Assembly (NCBI RefSeq): GCF_001898115.1
Contig: NZ_MKSQ01000026.1
Coordinates: forward strand, 248,001-312,000
Source: Allobosea sp. 67-29
GTDB taxonomy: Bacteria > Pseudomonadota > Alphaproteobacteria > Rhizobiales > Beijerinckiaceae
Length of the DNA stretch: 64,000 bases
Direction: 5' to 3'
The notes below the pieces were generated by a model. That model ran no database searches. It was not told the origin of the DNA and was given only the letters and a program-made list of their open reading frames with translations. Shown here piece after piece: positions 32,488-41,103 of this stretch; within the stretch, counting starts at the first letter, position 1, and every line of letters starts with the position of its first letter. A program made the position numbers and the translations under genes.

Positions 32488-33807
32488 CTACTGCTTCATC
32501 CCCGCCTGTGCCGCGATCCCGGCCTGCGTCAGGCTGGTCTGCGTGGTCAGGCTGGTCTGCTCGAGGGAACCGACGCCCAGCGAGCCGGGGAGAATGCTGC
32601 GCTGGACACGAAGCACGTCACCGGGCAGCAGCTCGGTGTGCTCGGTCGCGTCGATCGTCGACGCCTTTCCGTCCTGCATGCGCACGACGACCAGGCTGCG
32701 GGTCTCGATGGCGCCGTCGGAGACACCCACAAGGGTCGGGACCGTCACCTTGGCCTCGACCAGAAGGCTGCGGTTGGTATCGAACTTGACGCTGATGTCG
32801 TCGATGTCCATCCGGACCTTCTGCACCTCGGCGGTCAGCGTCGCATTCCGCTGGCTCTTGAGGTCGAAGATCCTCTGGTCGGCCAGCGTGATGTTCTGCC
32901 GCGAGCGCAGGATCAGGGTCTGGAAGCCCTGCTCGTTCATCTCGAGCTGCGCCTGCATCCGCTCCAGATTGGCCAGCCGGCTGATCGTCGTCAGGCCCCG
33001 CTTGACGAGTCCGCGGACTTCCGCGAGCTCCTTCTCGACGCTGGCGACCTGGACCTTGTTGGCCTCGATCTGGCGGGTGATCGCCTCGATCTCGCGCTCA
33101 TACAGGTCGCGGTTCTGCTCCAGGCTGTCGATCTGCGTCTTCAGCGCATCGACATGGATGTTCAGCAGGGACCGTTCCTCGTCGATCAACTGCCTGAGTC
33201 CTGGATCGCTCTGCGAGCGTGCGATCAGCTGGGCGGGGAACTGGACGTCCGTCTTCATCACCAGCTCGGCGTTCAGCCGCGCCCGGCGTGCGGTCAGCTC
33301 GTAGTAGCGCCGCACGAGATTGCGCATCTCGCCGGTGATGGTGATGCTGTCGCGATCGAGCCGCATCAGCCCGGGATCGTTGAAGCGCAGCCAACCGCCC
33401 GCCAGGCTGACGACCTGCAGGACGGTCATTCCCGGGCGGAACTGATATTCGCCGGGCTTCTGGACGTCCCCCAGCACATAGACCGGCCGCGTCTCGAGGA
33501 CCTCGACGGATGTGCCCGGCTTGTCCGAGATGCCGGCACGCACGAAGCGCTCGGATATCTGGTTGGCGATCTCCTTGGTGGAGAGGCCGTGGACAGGGAT
33601 GTCTCCGATCGGCGCGATGGAAATCGTACCGTTGGCACGAACCTTATACTCGCCGCTGAGCTCCGGATACTGGAAGATCTTGATCTTGAGCTTGTCGTCC
33701 GCCCGAACGACATAGTCGGACGTCGCGCGCACGGCATTGCCGTCGAGCATGCACAGAAGCAGGGAAACTGTGCCGACAAGATTTACCCACGAACGGTTCC
33801 GCTTCAT
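32488..33807 (-). CDS. Polysaccharide export protein (Wza/GumB/ExoF-like)
   Basis: Periplasmic/outer membrane EPS export component of about 439 residues. An N-terminal hydrophobic segment (WVNLVGTVSLLLCMLDG) looks like a signal peptide. The Poly_export domain follows (YVVRADDKLKIKIFQYPELS, KVRANGTISIAPIGDIPV), then an SLBB-like unit (RPVYVLGDVQKPGEYQFRPG). A long coiled coil (about 190-345) gives the ExoF-like design. I prefer the ATG at 33807, which has a GAGGGTG site. An ATG 7 codons upstream (33828) overlaps the previous stop by 4 bp and is a real alternative. It pairs with the Wzz-like protein encoded upstream. Confidence 0.88.
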   Translation of the reverse strand: MKRNRSWVNLVGTVSLLLCMLDGNAVRATSDYVVRADDKLKIKIFQYPELSGEYKVRANGTISIAPIGDIPVHGLSTKEIANQISERFVRAGISDKPGTSVEVLETRPVYVLGDVQKPGEYQFRPGMTVLQVVSLAGGWLRFNDPGLMRLDRDSITITGEMRNLVRRYYELTARRARLNAELVMKTDVQFPAQLIARSQSDPGLRQLIDEERSLLNIHVDALKTQIDSLEQNRDLYEREIEAITRQIEANKVQVASVEKELAEVRGLVKRGLTTISRLANLERMQAQLEMNEQGFQTLILRSRQNITLADQRIFDLKSQRNATLTAEVQKVRMDIDDISVKFDTNRSLLVEAKVTVPTLVGVSDGAIETRSLVVVRMQDGKASTIDATEHTELLPGDVLRVQRSILPGSLGVGSLEQTSLTTQTSLTQAGIAAQAGMKQ

Positions 33808-33824
33808 TGTAGCACCCTCACGCT

Positions 33825-35324
33825 TCATGCTGATCCGACAGCCGGCACGGCCGGCATTGTTCCCGCGAACAGGCGCCGTCGCTCCGCCACCGAAGCCTCC
33901 GCCTTCCAGAGAAGGTCTCCGAACTGACCGATCGTCCGCCCGTCGACCTGGTTCAGGACGGCGCCGATGAAGTCCGACGGCGCGGCACCGGCGACCGAGA
34001 ACGCACGCTCGATCCGCTGCTCCGCCACCCCACGCCACTTCATTACCAGCAGCACTCCATCCAGATGCTGCGCGGCCGTCCGAAATGCGGGGCCTTGCTC
34101 GAGCGGCGGCAGACCGACCACGATGAGGTCGTAGACCGCCAGAAATTGCTGTTCGCAGCGCGTCCACCAGTTCGCGAAGCCCGGAGCATCGTCGCAGGAC
34201 GCCACCGTCAGGATGTCCGGCGCGCCGTCATTGCCTTGGCGGAAATCCTCGGCGGTGTTCTCGCGCCGGGATCCAGACGCACTCTGCCCACGCGCTTCGA
34301 CCAGCAGGACCTTCCTCTGGCTGCCGGCGGCTGCCTGCGCGAACTGGCGCGCCACGTTCGCTGCGCCTTCGCCCGCCGTCGGCGAAGCCACTCCCACGAT
34401 ACGCGCCTTGGCGGCCTCTACGGCGACAGTCATTCGAAGCAGCGTCTGGGTGAGCAAGTGTGTCGAGGAAACACCGTTCTCGGCTGCATCCCCGCGCGTG
34501 GACGAAGGAATCGCGCCGATGCACTCAATGCCGAAGCGCTCCACCTGCGCCGCCGTCCGGACCGTCTTGTCGCTGAGATCCTTCAGCAGAGCCAATCCCG
34601 ATCCGATGACGAAGCCCGCGGCGGCCGCAGCCAGAATGACGAGGATCTTCCGCGGCCCGCTCGGCTTGCCCGGGACCAGGGCCGGCGTCATCACATAGAC
34701 GCTGGGACCCAGACCCTGGAGCCGCTCCCGCAGCAACGGCGACCGGTCGCCCTCCTGGTCCGCGCTGACGCGCGCCTGCAGCATGATCTGGCTGATGTCC
34801 CTGGCGATGAGCGCGGATTTCTCCGGGTCGGAGGTAGTGACGTCGACCAGGATCGTATGACTCGTCCCGATCCTCCTGACCGAGAGGCGCTTCGCGAGCG
34901 CATCGATGGCGATTTCCTGGCGGCCCCGCTCTTCCACGGCGGTTGTCGGCGTCACGCCGAAGGGCCATAGAGCGGCGATCCAGGACAGGGGCCTCGCAGG
35001 GACGAATTCCGGGTCGGCCGCCAGGTCGAGGGATTGGACGACCTTTGCCAGCATGCCGCGCGAGCGGATCAGCTCGATCTCGTTCTCCACCTGCGTGAGA
35101 TCGGCGCGCCCCAGCGATATGACCAGCTCGGAGCCCGGCTGAACTTCCTTGACGTAAACCAGAAACTGGGTCGAAGCGGTGTAGCTCGCGCCTCTAAGGG
35201 TCAGGAAGAGCCCGCCGGCAAGCGCTGACAGCAGCACGCACGCGACGATCAGCTTCCAGCGACGACGAAGCGAGAGGAGCCCGAACGTCTTGGATGATTG
35301 GCGATCATCAACATGGTCCGACAT
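33825..35324 (-). CDS. Second Wzz/BY-kinase-like protein with lost Walker A
   Basis: 499 residues with the same layout as the protein at 12580. A span near residue 28-48 (LIVACVLLSALAGGLFLTL), a periplasmic Wzz part (TASTQFLVYVKEV, QVENEIELIRSRGMLAKVV) and a second span near 230 precede a cytoplasmic P-loop-like domain. That domain reads GVASPTAGEGAANVARQF, so both the Lys and the Thr/Ser of Walker A are gone. The later YDLIVVGLPPLEQGPAF has lost the Walker B Asp. It is probably a catalytically dead co-polymerase. The ATG at 35324 has GGAAG 5 bp upstream. Its stop region overlaps the export gene's alternative start. Confidence 0.83.
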   Translation of the reverse strand: MSDHVDDRQSSKTFGLLSLRRRWKLIVACVLLSALAGGLFLTLRGASYTASTQFLVYVKEVQPGSELVISLGRADLTQVENEIELIRSRGMLAKVVQSLDLAADPEFVPARPLSWIAALWPFGVTPTTAVEERGRQEIAIDALAKRLSVRRIGTSHTILVDVTTSDPEKSALIARDISQIMLQARVSADQEGDRSPLLRERLQGLGPSVYVMTPALVPGKPSGPRKILVILAAAAAGFVIGSGLALLKDLSDKTVRTAAQVERFGIECIGAIPSSTRGDAAENGVSSTHLLTQTLLRMTVAVEAAKARIVGVASPTAGEGAANVARQFAQAAAGSQRKVLLVEARGQSASGSRRENTAEDFRQGNDGAPDILTVASCDDAPGFANWWTRCEQQFLAVYDLIVVGLPPLEQGPAFRTAAQHLDGVLLVMKWRGVAEQRIERAFSVAGAAPSDFIGAVLNQVDGRTIGQFGDLLWKAEASVAERRRLFAGTMPAVPAVGSA

Positions 35325-35430
35325 TGGACTTCCGATCTTGAGCCACCGATCGTTCAATGCCCGCCGCGAGCATCGCCTTCGGAAAGGCAGGTTTCAGGAG
35401 ATGGTGTGCCGCGGCCGCTGAAACGCGCTC

Positions 35431-36159
35431 CTACTGCAGCTTGGCGGATATGACTTCGAGCGTTGGAACGGGCGCCCCCGTGGACAGCGCCAGCTCCACC
35501 CTCTCCGAGTCCACGACCCGCGCGGCCTTCATCCAGACGAACACCCTGTTCCAGATCTCCCAGTTCAAACCGTCCATGATCTGCGCATACTCATGCGGGC
35601 TGAGGCGGCGCAGGAGCAGTTCAGCGACGACGCGCGACCGATCCCCGCCAGGTGTGCCGCGCCGGTCCGCGCCCGCTCCCTGAATCTCGGGCGCGAAGAA
35701 CGAGGAGGAAAACCCCTCGCGTACCGGGTGAACGTCCGAGCCCGCCCTTGCCCTTCTCTCCGAGGACGCCTGGGAATACAGGTCGTTGCGCGAGACGCGC
35801 TCGCCGTTCTCAAGGCGCTTCAGGATCGCTTCGCGAACCGTGGGAGAGGTCTTCTTGGACAGGAATACCCGCAGCGTCGACGGAACCATCAGGGCGGCAA
35901 GCTTGGCATGCGCGTCAGTGTCCGCCTCCCGCGCAAGCTTCATCAGATCCTGAGCGGTCCTTATCTTGAAGTCGCATGCCTTCTCGACCCATTTGACGAA
36001 AATGCCGTGCGGCAATTTCTCTTTGACGCGGAGCAATTCCCGACCTATCTCGATCGCATGCTCTGTCGCGGCTTGACGAAGATCCCTGATCTTCTTTGCA
36101 GCGTCTTTCAATTCCGCCGCTGACATTTGCACTTCTGATATCTGTGCGCTTGACAACAC
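35431..36159 (-). CDS. DUF3102-like protein of unknown function
   Basis: 242 residues, soluble. The segment from about 12 to 110 (AAELKDAAKKIRDLRQAATEH, IEIGRELLRVKEKLPHGIF, WVEKACDFKIRTAQDLMKLA) matches the DUF3102 pattern known from phage, plasmid and genomic-island proteins. The rest is Arg/Ser-rich with a helical C-terminus. I chose the GTG at 36159, because a GAGGGT site lies 6 bp upstream. An ATG at 36126 is the alternative. Its promoter side is the 319-bp gap to the permease gene. The reason for its place next to EPS export genes is unknown. Confidence 0.7.
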   Translation of the reverse strand: MLSSAQISEVQMSAAELKDAAKKIRDLRQAATEHAIEIGRELLRVKEKLPHGIFVKWVEKACDFKIRTAQDLMKLAREADTDAHAKLAALMVPSTLRVFLSKKTSPTVREAILKRLENGERVSRNDLYSQASSERRARAGSDVHPVREGFSSSFFAPEIQGAGADRRGTPGGDRSRVVAELLLRRLSPHEYAQIMDGLNWEIWNRVFVWMKAARVVDSERVELALSTGAPVPTLEVISAKLQ

Positions 36160-36478
36160 GGCGTGACCCTCATTCAACAACAACGTACGGTAGCTTACGC
36201 TGGGTTCACCCCATGATGAAGCGAGCAAAGGGGTGTCGGCCCGCACAAACGGGGTACCCCTTTTGGATCATCCCTGTTTTTGATCCGTTTTCGCCGTCGG
36301 AGCGCGAACGCCAGGCCATGATGGGCGAGAGTGACCTGCCCGGCCCTCCGAATCGCTGTCGCGGCGGGGCCGCGAGACACCGCCGAGAGCCGGGCGACAT
36401 CGCCTGACTGAAGGGGTATGGAGCGAGCGGCACATCGGCCGCACGCGCCTGCGATCCGCGGCCTAAGGGCCCTGCGCG
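36160..36478. other. Intergenic region with nested inverted repeats
   Basis: 319 bp with no gene that I can support. It lies after the permease operon and before the DUF3102-like gene on the same strand. It contains the repeats listed at 36227-36286, which could both end the permease transcript and serve the next promoter. Confidence 0.45.
36227..36286. repeat. Nested inverted repeats
   Basis: AAAGGGGT (36227-36234) pairs with ACCCCTTT (36256-36263). GGGGTACCCC (36251-36260) is itself a palindrome. GGATCA (36265-36270) pairs with TGATCC (36281-36286) near runs of T. They may form alternative hairpins acting as a terminator for the minus-strand permease operon. Confidence 0.45.
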
Positions 36479-37342
36479 CTAGCGAGAGCGCGGATCGGCG
36501 GCGTCCCGCAGCGCGTCCCCGAGCAGGTTGAGGGCGAACACGGTCGCGAGGATCGCGAGGCTCGGGAAGACCGCCAGCCACCAGGCGTCGAGGATGTTCT
36601 CGAAGCCTTCGCGGATCATGCCGCCCCAGGTCGCCGCCGGAGGGGGCACGCCGAGCCCGATGAAGCTCAGCGAGGCCTCGGTGCGGATCGCCGAAGCGAG
36701 CCACAGCGAGCTCATCACCACGACATCGGACAGCATGTTGGGCAGGATGTGCCGCGTCATGATCCGGAACGGACCGCAGCCATAGGAGCGGCTGGCCTCG
36801 ACGAAGTCGCGCTGGCGCAGCGTGATCGTCGGAGCGCGCGCGACGCGGGCGAAAGGGGCGATCTCGGTGACGGCGATCGCGACGATCAGGTTCTCGAGGC
36901 TTGCGCCGAGCATCGCCGCGATCATCAGGCCGAGCAGCAGTGTCGGAAAGGCGAGCAGCACGTCCAGCACGCCCATCACGATCTGGTCGAAGATCCCGCC
37001 GATATAGCCTGCGGCCACGCCGATCGCGGTGCCCACCAGCATGGCGATCAGGATGGCGAGGAAGCCGACGAAGAGCGAAACCCGCGCCCCGTAGATCAGC
37101 CGCGACAGCACGTCTCGGCCGAAGGAATCGGTGCCGAGCCAGAATTCGGCCGAGGGCGGCTGGAGACGAGCGACGATATCCTGCTCCAGCGGATCGCGCG
37201 GAGCGAGCCAGGGCGCGCAGAGCGCCACTCCGATGATCAGCGCGAGCAATACGAGGCCGATCCAGGCGAGCCTGTTCTGGCTGAAGGCGAGCCAGAGGCC
37301 ACCCGGCCGCGCCGCAACGGTCGTGTCGGAGACGGCGCTCAT
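36479..37342 (-). CDS. ABC transporter permease (DppC/OppC type)
   Basis: Inner-membrane permease of 287 residues with an N-terminal OppC-type extension (FSQNRLAWIGLVLLALIIGV), then six spans in all. The periplasmic motif EFWLGTDSFGRDVLSRLIYG and the EAA loop DFVEASRSYGCGPFRIMTRH contact the ATPase. It is the last gene of the minus-strand dehydrogenase operon and overlaps the preceding permease by 4 bp. No ATPase or binding protein is encoded in this operon, so it probably shares those encoded further right. The substrate is probably a small peptide, opine or amino-acid derivative. Confidence 0.9.
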   Translation of the reverse strand: MSAVSDTTVAARPGGLWLAFSQNRLAWIGLVLLALIIGVALCAPWLAPRDPLEQDIVARLQPPSAEFWLGTDSFGRDVLSRLIYGARVSLFVGFLAILIAMLVGTAIGVAAGYIGGIFDQIVMGVLDVLLAFPTLLLGLMIAAMLGASLENLIVAIAVTEIAPFARVARAPTITLRQRDFVEASRSYGCGPFRIMTRHILPNMLSDVVVMSSLWLASAIRTEASLSFIGLGVPPPAATWGGMIREGFENILDAWWLAVFPSLAILATVFALNLLGDALRDAADPRSR

Positions 37343-38283
37343 GTGTACTTCACTCGCGGATCGACCAGGCCATAGGCCAGGTCCGTCAGGGTGTTCACGA
37401 TGATCACGCAGATGGCGAAGATGATCATCAGCCCCTGCAGCAGCGTGTAGTCGCGCGCATTGAGTGCGCCGATGATCAACTTGCCGAGGCCGGGGCGGTT
37501 GAAGATGATCTCGGTCAGCACCGAATTGCCGATCAACGTCCCGAAATAAAGGCCAACCACCGTGATGATCGGGATCAGGCTGTTGCGCAGGGCGTGCGTC
37601 GCCACGAGCTGAGCCGGACTCACACCCTTGGCTCTCGCGGTACGGATATAGTCCTCGGTGAGGACGCCGAGCATGGCGGCCCGCGTCACGCGCATCACAT
37701 AGGCAGTCATGATGATGCCGAGGTTGAGCGCTGGCAGCGCCAGCGCGCGCAGGCGCTCTCCCAGGTCACCCGCGCCGCTGGTAGTGCCCAGCACCGGGAA
37801 CCAGCCGAGCTGGATGGCGAAGACGATCAGCATGAGGATGCCGGAGACGAAGGCGGGAAACGACAGCCCCACCAGCGAGACGATGCGCGCGACGTAGTCG
37901 ATCCAGCCGTTGCGGCTGAGCGCGGCAACGACGCCAAGCGGCAGGCCGAAGAGGAGGCCGATCGCGATGGCCGCGACCGTCAGCTCGATCGTCGAGGGAA
38001 GGACGAGAAGGACCTCCTGGACGACGCTTCGGCCGCTGCTGAGCGACTGGCCGAGATCGCCCGTCAGGATCTTGCCGATGAAGGCCAGATATTGGACCTG
38101 GATAGGCTGGTCGAGGCCGAGCTTCTCGCGGAGTGCGGCGAGAGCGGCGGCGCTCGCCTGATCGCCGAGGATGACGGAAGCGGCGTCGCCGGGCACCAGC
38201 CGGACTAGCACGAAGATGGCCGTCAGCATGATGAACAGCGTCGGGATCGAGAGCAGCAGGCGCCTGGCGACGAACCCCGTCAT
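37339..38283 (-). CDS. ABC transporter permease (DppB/OppB type)
   Basis: 314 residues, six spans. The N-terminus MTGFVARRLLLSIPTLFIML and the following DAASVILGDQASAAALAALR are standard for DppB proteins. The EAA loop is DYIRTARAKGVSPAQLVATH, and the end YGLVDPRVKYT is typical. Its start overlaps the stop of the flavin oxidase gene by 4 bp (ATGA), and it is coupled to the DppC-type gene. It forms the heterodimeric channel of a peptide/opine/nickel-family importer. Confidence 0.9.
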   Translation of the reverse strand: MTGFVARRLLLSIPTLFIMLTAIFVLVRLVPGDAASVILGDQASAAALAALREKLGLDQPIQVQYLAFIGKILTGDLGQSLSSGRSVVQEVLLVLPSTIELTVAAIAIGLLFGLPLGVVAALSRNGWIDYVARIVSLVGLSFPAFVSGILMLIVFAIQLGWFPVLGTTSGAGDLGERLRALALPALNLGIIMTAYVMRVTRAAMLGVLTEDYIRTARAKGVSPAQLVATHALRNSLIPIITVVGLYFGTLIGNSVLTEIIFNRPGLGKLIIGALNARDYTLLQGLMIIFAICVIIVNTLTDLAYGLVDPRVKYT

Positions 38284-39410
38284 GCCGCGGCCCTTTGCTG
38301 CATCAGCCGCTGTGGCGCGAAGGCCGCGATCTCGCGCCGCGTTCCACCTTCGACGACGAGATCCGACAGGATCGCACCCACCACTGGCACCAGTTGGAAA
38401 CCGTGCCCGGAGAAGCCGAAGGCATGGAACAGCCCGGGGGCGCTCGGCGACGCTCCGATCACCGGCAGGCGGTCACGGGTCTGCGCCTCGATGCCGGTCC
38501 AGCAGCGGGCGATCCGGACCCCGCGGACGGCCGGGAAGAGGTCGCTGGCCGCACGCGCGCCCTTGGCGAGCTCGGCGAAGTTGACCGTGCTGCGTTCGCG
38601 GTCGAGATCGGCGGCGCCCTGCAGCCCGCCGCCGATCACCAAGGTACCCTGGCCCGCCTGCTTGAAGGACAGCGCCCGCCCGACGACGCTGACGACAGGC
38701 TCGAGCAGCGGCGCGAGACGCTCCGTCACGATCATCATCGATGCGCGGACCCCGAGCGCGATGTGGTCTCCGAACAAGGCCGCGAGCCGGCCCGCCCAGG
38801 CACCGGCGGCATTGACCACGACGGGCGCACGGAAACGGCGCGCCTCGCAGGCGAGCAGCCAGTCCTGCCCTTGGCGGTCGAGCGCCTCGACGCCGCAACG
38901 TTCGGCAATGACGACGCCGGCGGCTTCGCAGGCACGGCGAAAGGCGAGCACGGTCCGGTGCGGATCGGCCGCGCCGTCCCGCCGCGCCACCAGTGCCCCC
39001 ACGCAGTGCGGACTCAGCGCGGGAACGAGGCGGCGCAGTTCTCTGGCATCGACCAGTTCCTCATGATCGTAGCCGAGAGCGCGCATCTTCGCTTCGCGCT
39101 TGATCAGGGTCGGCAGATGCTCGTCCCGTTCCGCGACGTTGATCTGGCCATGTGCCTGAAAGCCGCAATCATCGCCGACGATCTCGGCGATCCGGTGCCA
39201 CATCGCCATCGCCTCGAGCGAAATCGGAACCTCCGCGATGTCCCGGTTGAGCGTGCGAACGCCCGCTGCCGTGGCGCCGGAGGCGTGACGTCCCGTCCAG
39301 CGCCGCTCGATTACGGCGACGCGCCGCCCGGCACGTGCGAGATGCAGCGCGGCCGAGAGGCCGTGCAGGCCTCCGCCGACCACAGCGACATCATAGACCT
39401 CCACGCTCAT
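38280..39410 (-). CDS. FAD-dependent amine/D-amino-acid oxidase family protein
   Basis: 376 residues of the DAO fold: dinucleotide motif DVAVVGGGLHGLSAALHLARAG at the start, RHASGATAAGVRTLNRD after it, PVVVNAAGAWAGRLAALFGD in the middle, and a C-terminal FHAFGFSGHGFQLVPVVGAI. Related enzymes oxidise sarcosine, glycine, D-amino acids or opines, or act as the beta subunit of multi-subunit dehydrogenases. It is a second DAO-type protein of the operon (the first is at 41084-42202), so the operon may make either two complexes or one with paralogous subunits. I start it at the ATG at 39410, which overlaps the preceding stop. Confidence 0.85.
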   Translation of the reverse strand: MSVEVYDVAVVGGGLHGLSAALHLARAGRRVAVIERRWTGRHASGATAAGVRTLNRDIAEVPISLEAMAMWHRIAEIVGDDCGFQAHGQINVAERDEHLPTLIKREAKMRALGYDHEELVDARELRRLVPALSPHCVGALVARRDGAADPHRTVLAFRRACEAAGVVIAERCGVEALDRQGQDWLLACEARRFRAPVVVNAAGAWAGRLAALFGDHIALGVRASMMIVTERLAPLLEPVVSVVGRALSFKQAGQGTLVIGGGLQGAADLDRERSTVNFAELAKGARAASDLFPAVRGVRIARCWTGIEAQTRDRLPVIGASPSAPGLFHAFGFSGHGFQLVPVVGAILSDLVVEGGTRREIAAFAPQRLMQQRAAA

Positions 39411-40810
39411 GCCGCCGGCTCCTGCGCCTCGAGGCTGGCCAGTTCGCCGAGCGTGACCGGCTTCAGCGGCGGCCGAATTCGGTAGAAGCCGACATCCCCA
39501 ACCGGCCGCTGCTGAACCGCGGCGACGATGTGCGCCATGGTGTAGCCGCATTGCCGGCCCTGGCACGGTCCCATCCCCGCGCGGGTGAAGGCCTTGAGCT
39601 GGTTCGGGCCTGGCCGTCCCTGGGCGGCGCGGGCGCGCAGCTCTCCGGCCGTCACCTCCTCGCAGCGGCAGACCAGCGTCTCGTCGGCCGGGGCGAAGAC
39701 CTCGGGCCGCGGCGCGTAGAGCGCATCAAGGAAAGGCCGCAGGGCGAGCGCGCGCGACAAGGCAGCCCGCTCGGTTCCGGCGGCCGCCTCCGCCACATCC
39801 TCCCGAAGCCTTCCGAGTCTCGCGGCGATCCGCAGGGCCGCCAGCCGCCCGCGCGGCTCGGCGGCCTCGGCGCCGCCGATGCCGGCGCCGTCTCCGGCCA
39901 CGAAAACGTTCGCCTGCGAGGTCTCGCCCCAGCCGTCGAGCACCGGCACCTGGCAGTGCTGCCGCGCATCCCATCTGACGTGGCAGCCGAGCGCCAGCGG
40001 AGCATGGATGCTCGGCACCACGCCCTCATGCACCAGCAGCACCTCCGCGGGGACGCGCGTCTCCCGCCCGTCCTGGGTGCGATAGACCAGCTGTTCGAGC
40101 CGCCCGGCACCCTCGGCCCGCAATTCCGCGACGTGGCGGACGATCGGAAAACCGGCCCACCTCAGCGCCAGCGACCAGGACAGCCCCTTGAACAGGTCGC
40201 CCGCCCGGCCCATGGCCTGGGGCAGATGGCGCAGCGCCGCCCCGAGTCGCCCCCGTGGGGTGGTGTCGAGGAACCCGGCGATCTTGCCGCCTGCGGCGAG
40301 CAGCTGGGTCATGTAGAGCAGCGGCAACGGCCCGCAGCCGGCGATCCAGACCGGGCGGTCCGGAACGGAATCGGCCGTCTTCAGCAGGATCTGCGCCGCG
40401 CCGACCGTCAGCACGCCCGGCAGGGTCCAGCCCGGGAACGGCACGGGCCGCTCCTGTGCTCCGGTGGCGAGAATGACGGCTCCGGCCGTCACGCTGCTGG
40501 CCTTCCCCTGACGCGTCAGAAACGCGCGAAAGCCGGGCTCCATCTGCCAGAGCTGGCTTTGCGCCTCGTAAAGCGCTCCGCAGGCACGGAAGGCGGCGGC
40601 ACGCTCGACGCCGGCGCGATAGGCTTCTCCCAGCCGCGTCAGCCGTGGCGTGGTCGCGACGGCCTCGACGGCGCGCCAGATCTGGCCGCCCGGCGCCGGC
40701 TGGTCGTCGAGCACCCGGACGGTGAGACCGTGACGACGGGCCGTGACTGCGGCGGCCATGCCGGCCGGGCCGGCGCCGACGATCAACAGGTCGGTATGCT
40801 GCGCGCTCAT
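39407..40810 (-). CDS. NAD(P)/FAD-binding alpha subunit of opine/hydroxyproline-type dehydrogenase
   Basis: 467-residue flavoprotein of the HcnB/NoxA/OoxA group. DLLIVGAGPAGMAAAVTARR and DDQPAPGGQIWRAVE are at the N-terminus, GAVILATGAQERPVPFPGW near 125, and VFVAGDGAGIGGAEAAEPRG near 320. The C-terminus has an iron-sulfur-binding Cys set (CRCEEVTAG and GPCQGRQCGY) as in BFD-like domains. The related three-subunit enzymes pass electrons from a substrate oxidised by a DAO-type subunit to the respiratory chain. ATGA overlaps with genes on both sides indicate a tight complex. Confidence 0.85.
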   Translation of the reverse strand: MSAQHTDLLIVGAGPAGMAAAVTARRHGLTVRVLDDQPAPGGQIWRAVEAVATTPRLTRLGEAYRAGVERAAAFRACGALYEAQSQLWQMEPGFRAFLTRQGKASSVTAGAVILATGAQERPVPFPGWTLPGVLTVGAAQILLKTADSVPDRPVWIAGCGPLPLLYMTQLLAAGGKIAGFLDTTPRGRLGAALRHLPQAMGRAGDLFKGLSWSLALRWAGFPIVRHVAELRAEGAGRLEQLVYRTQDGRETRVPAEVLLVHEGVVPSIHAPLALGCHVRWDARQHCQVPVLDGWGETSQANVFVAGDGAGIGGAEAAEPRGRLAALRIAARLGRLREDVAEAAAGTERAALSRALALRPFLDALYAPRPEVFAPADETLVCRCEEVTAGELRARAAQGRPGPNQLKAFTRAGMGPCQGRQCGYTMAHIVAAVQQRPVGDVGFYRIRPPLKPVTLGELASLEAQEPAA

Positions 40811-41103
40811 GCCGAGACGCTCCGGCATCCCTGCTGCCGGACGACGGACATGCCGTCCTGCACCGGTGTCAGGCAGGCCTGCACTGAACCCTGCCCATTG
40901 ATCTCGACGAGACATTCGAAGCAGACGCCCATCATGCAGTATGGCGCGCGGGGGCTGGCCGAGATCGGCGTCGTCCGGCTCCAGCCCTCCGGTTGGCGCA
41001 GCAGCAACGCCGCGACGCTTTCTCCCGCCTCGGCGCGCACCGGCCGCCCGTCGATATGGACCGTGACGGCGGCCGCGCCCGGATCATGCAGCTTTCGGAA
41101 CAT
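40807..41103 (-). CDS. Small (2Fe-2S) subunit of the dehydrogenase
   Basis: 98-residue ferredoxin-like protein. It begins with a beta-grasp segment (VTVHIDGRPVRAEAGESVAAL) and has four cysteines at 56, 61, 64 and 77 (PYCMMGVCFECLVEING then QACLTPV), the classic C-x4-C-x2-C...C cluster ligands. The equivalents are HcnA and the gamma subunits of opine or D-hydroxyproline dehydrogenases. The ATG at 41103 lies inside the end of the beta-subunit gene (20-bp overlap), and the gene overlaps the alpha-subunit start. It is too small to act alone and is an electron carrier. Confidence 0.87.
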   Translation of the reverse strand: MFRKLHDPGAAAVTVHIDGRPVRAEAGESVAALLLRQPEGWSRTTPISASPRAPYCMMGVCFECLVEINGQGSVQACLTPVQDGMSVVRQQGCRSVSA

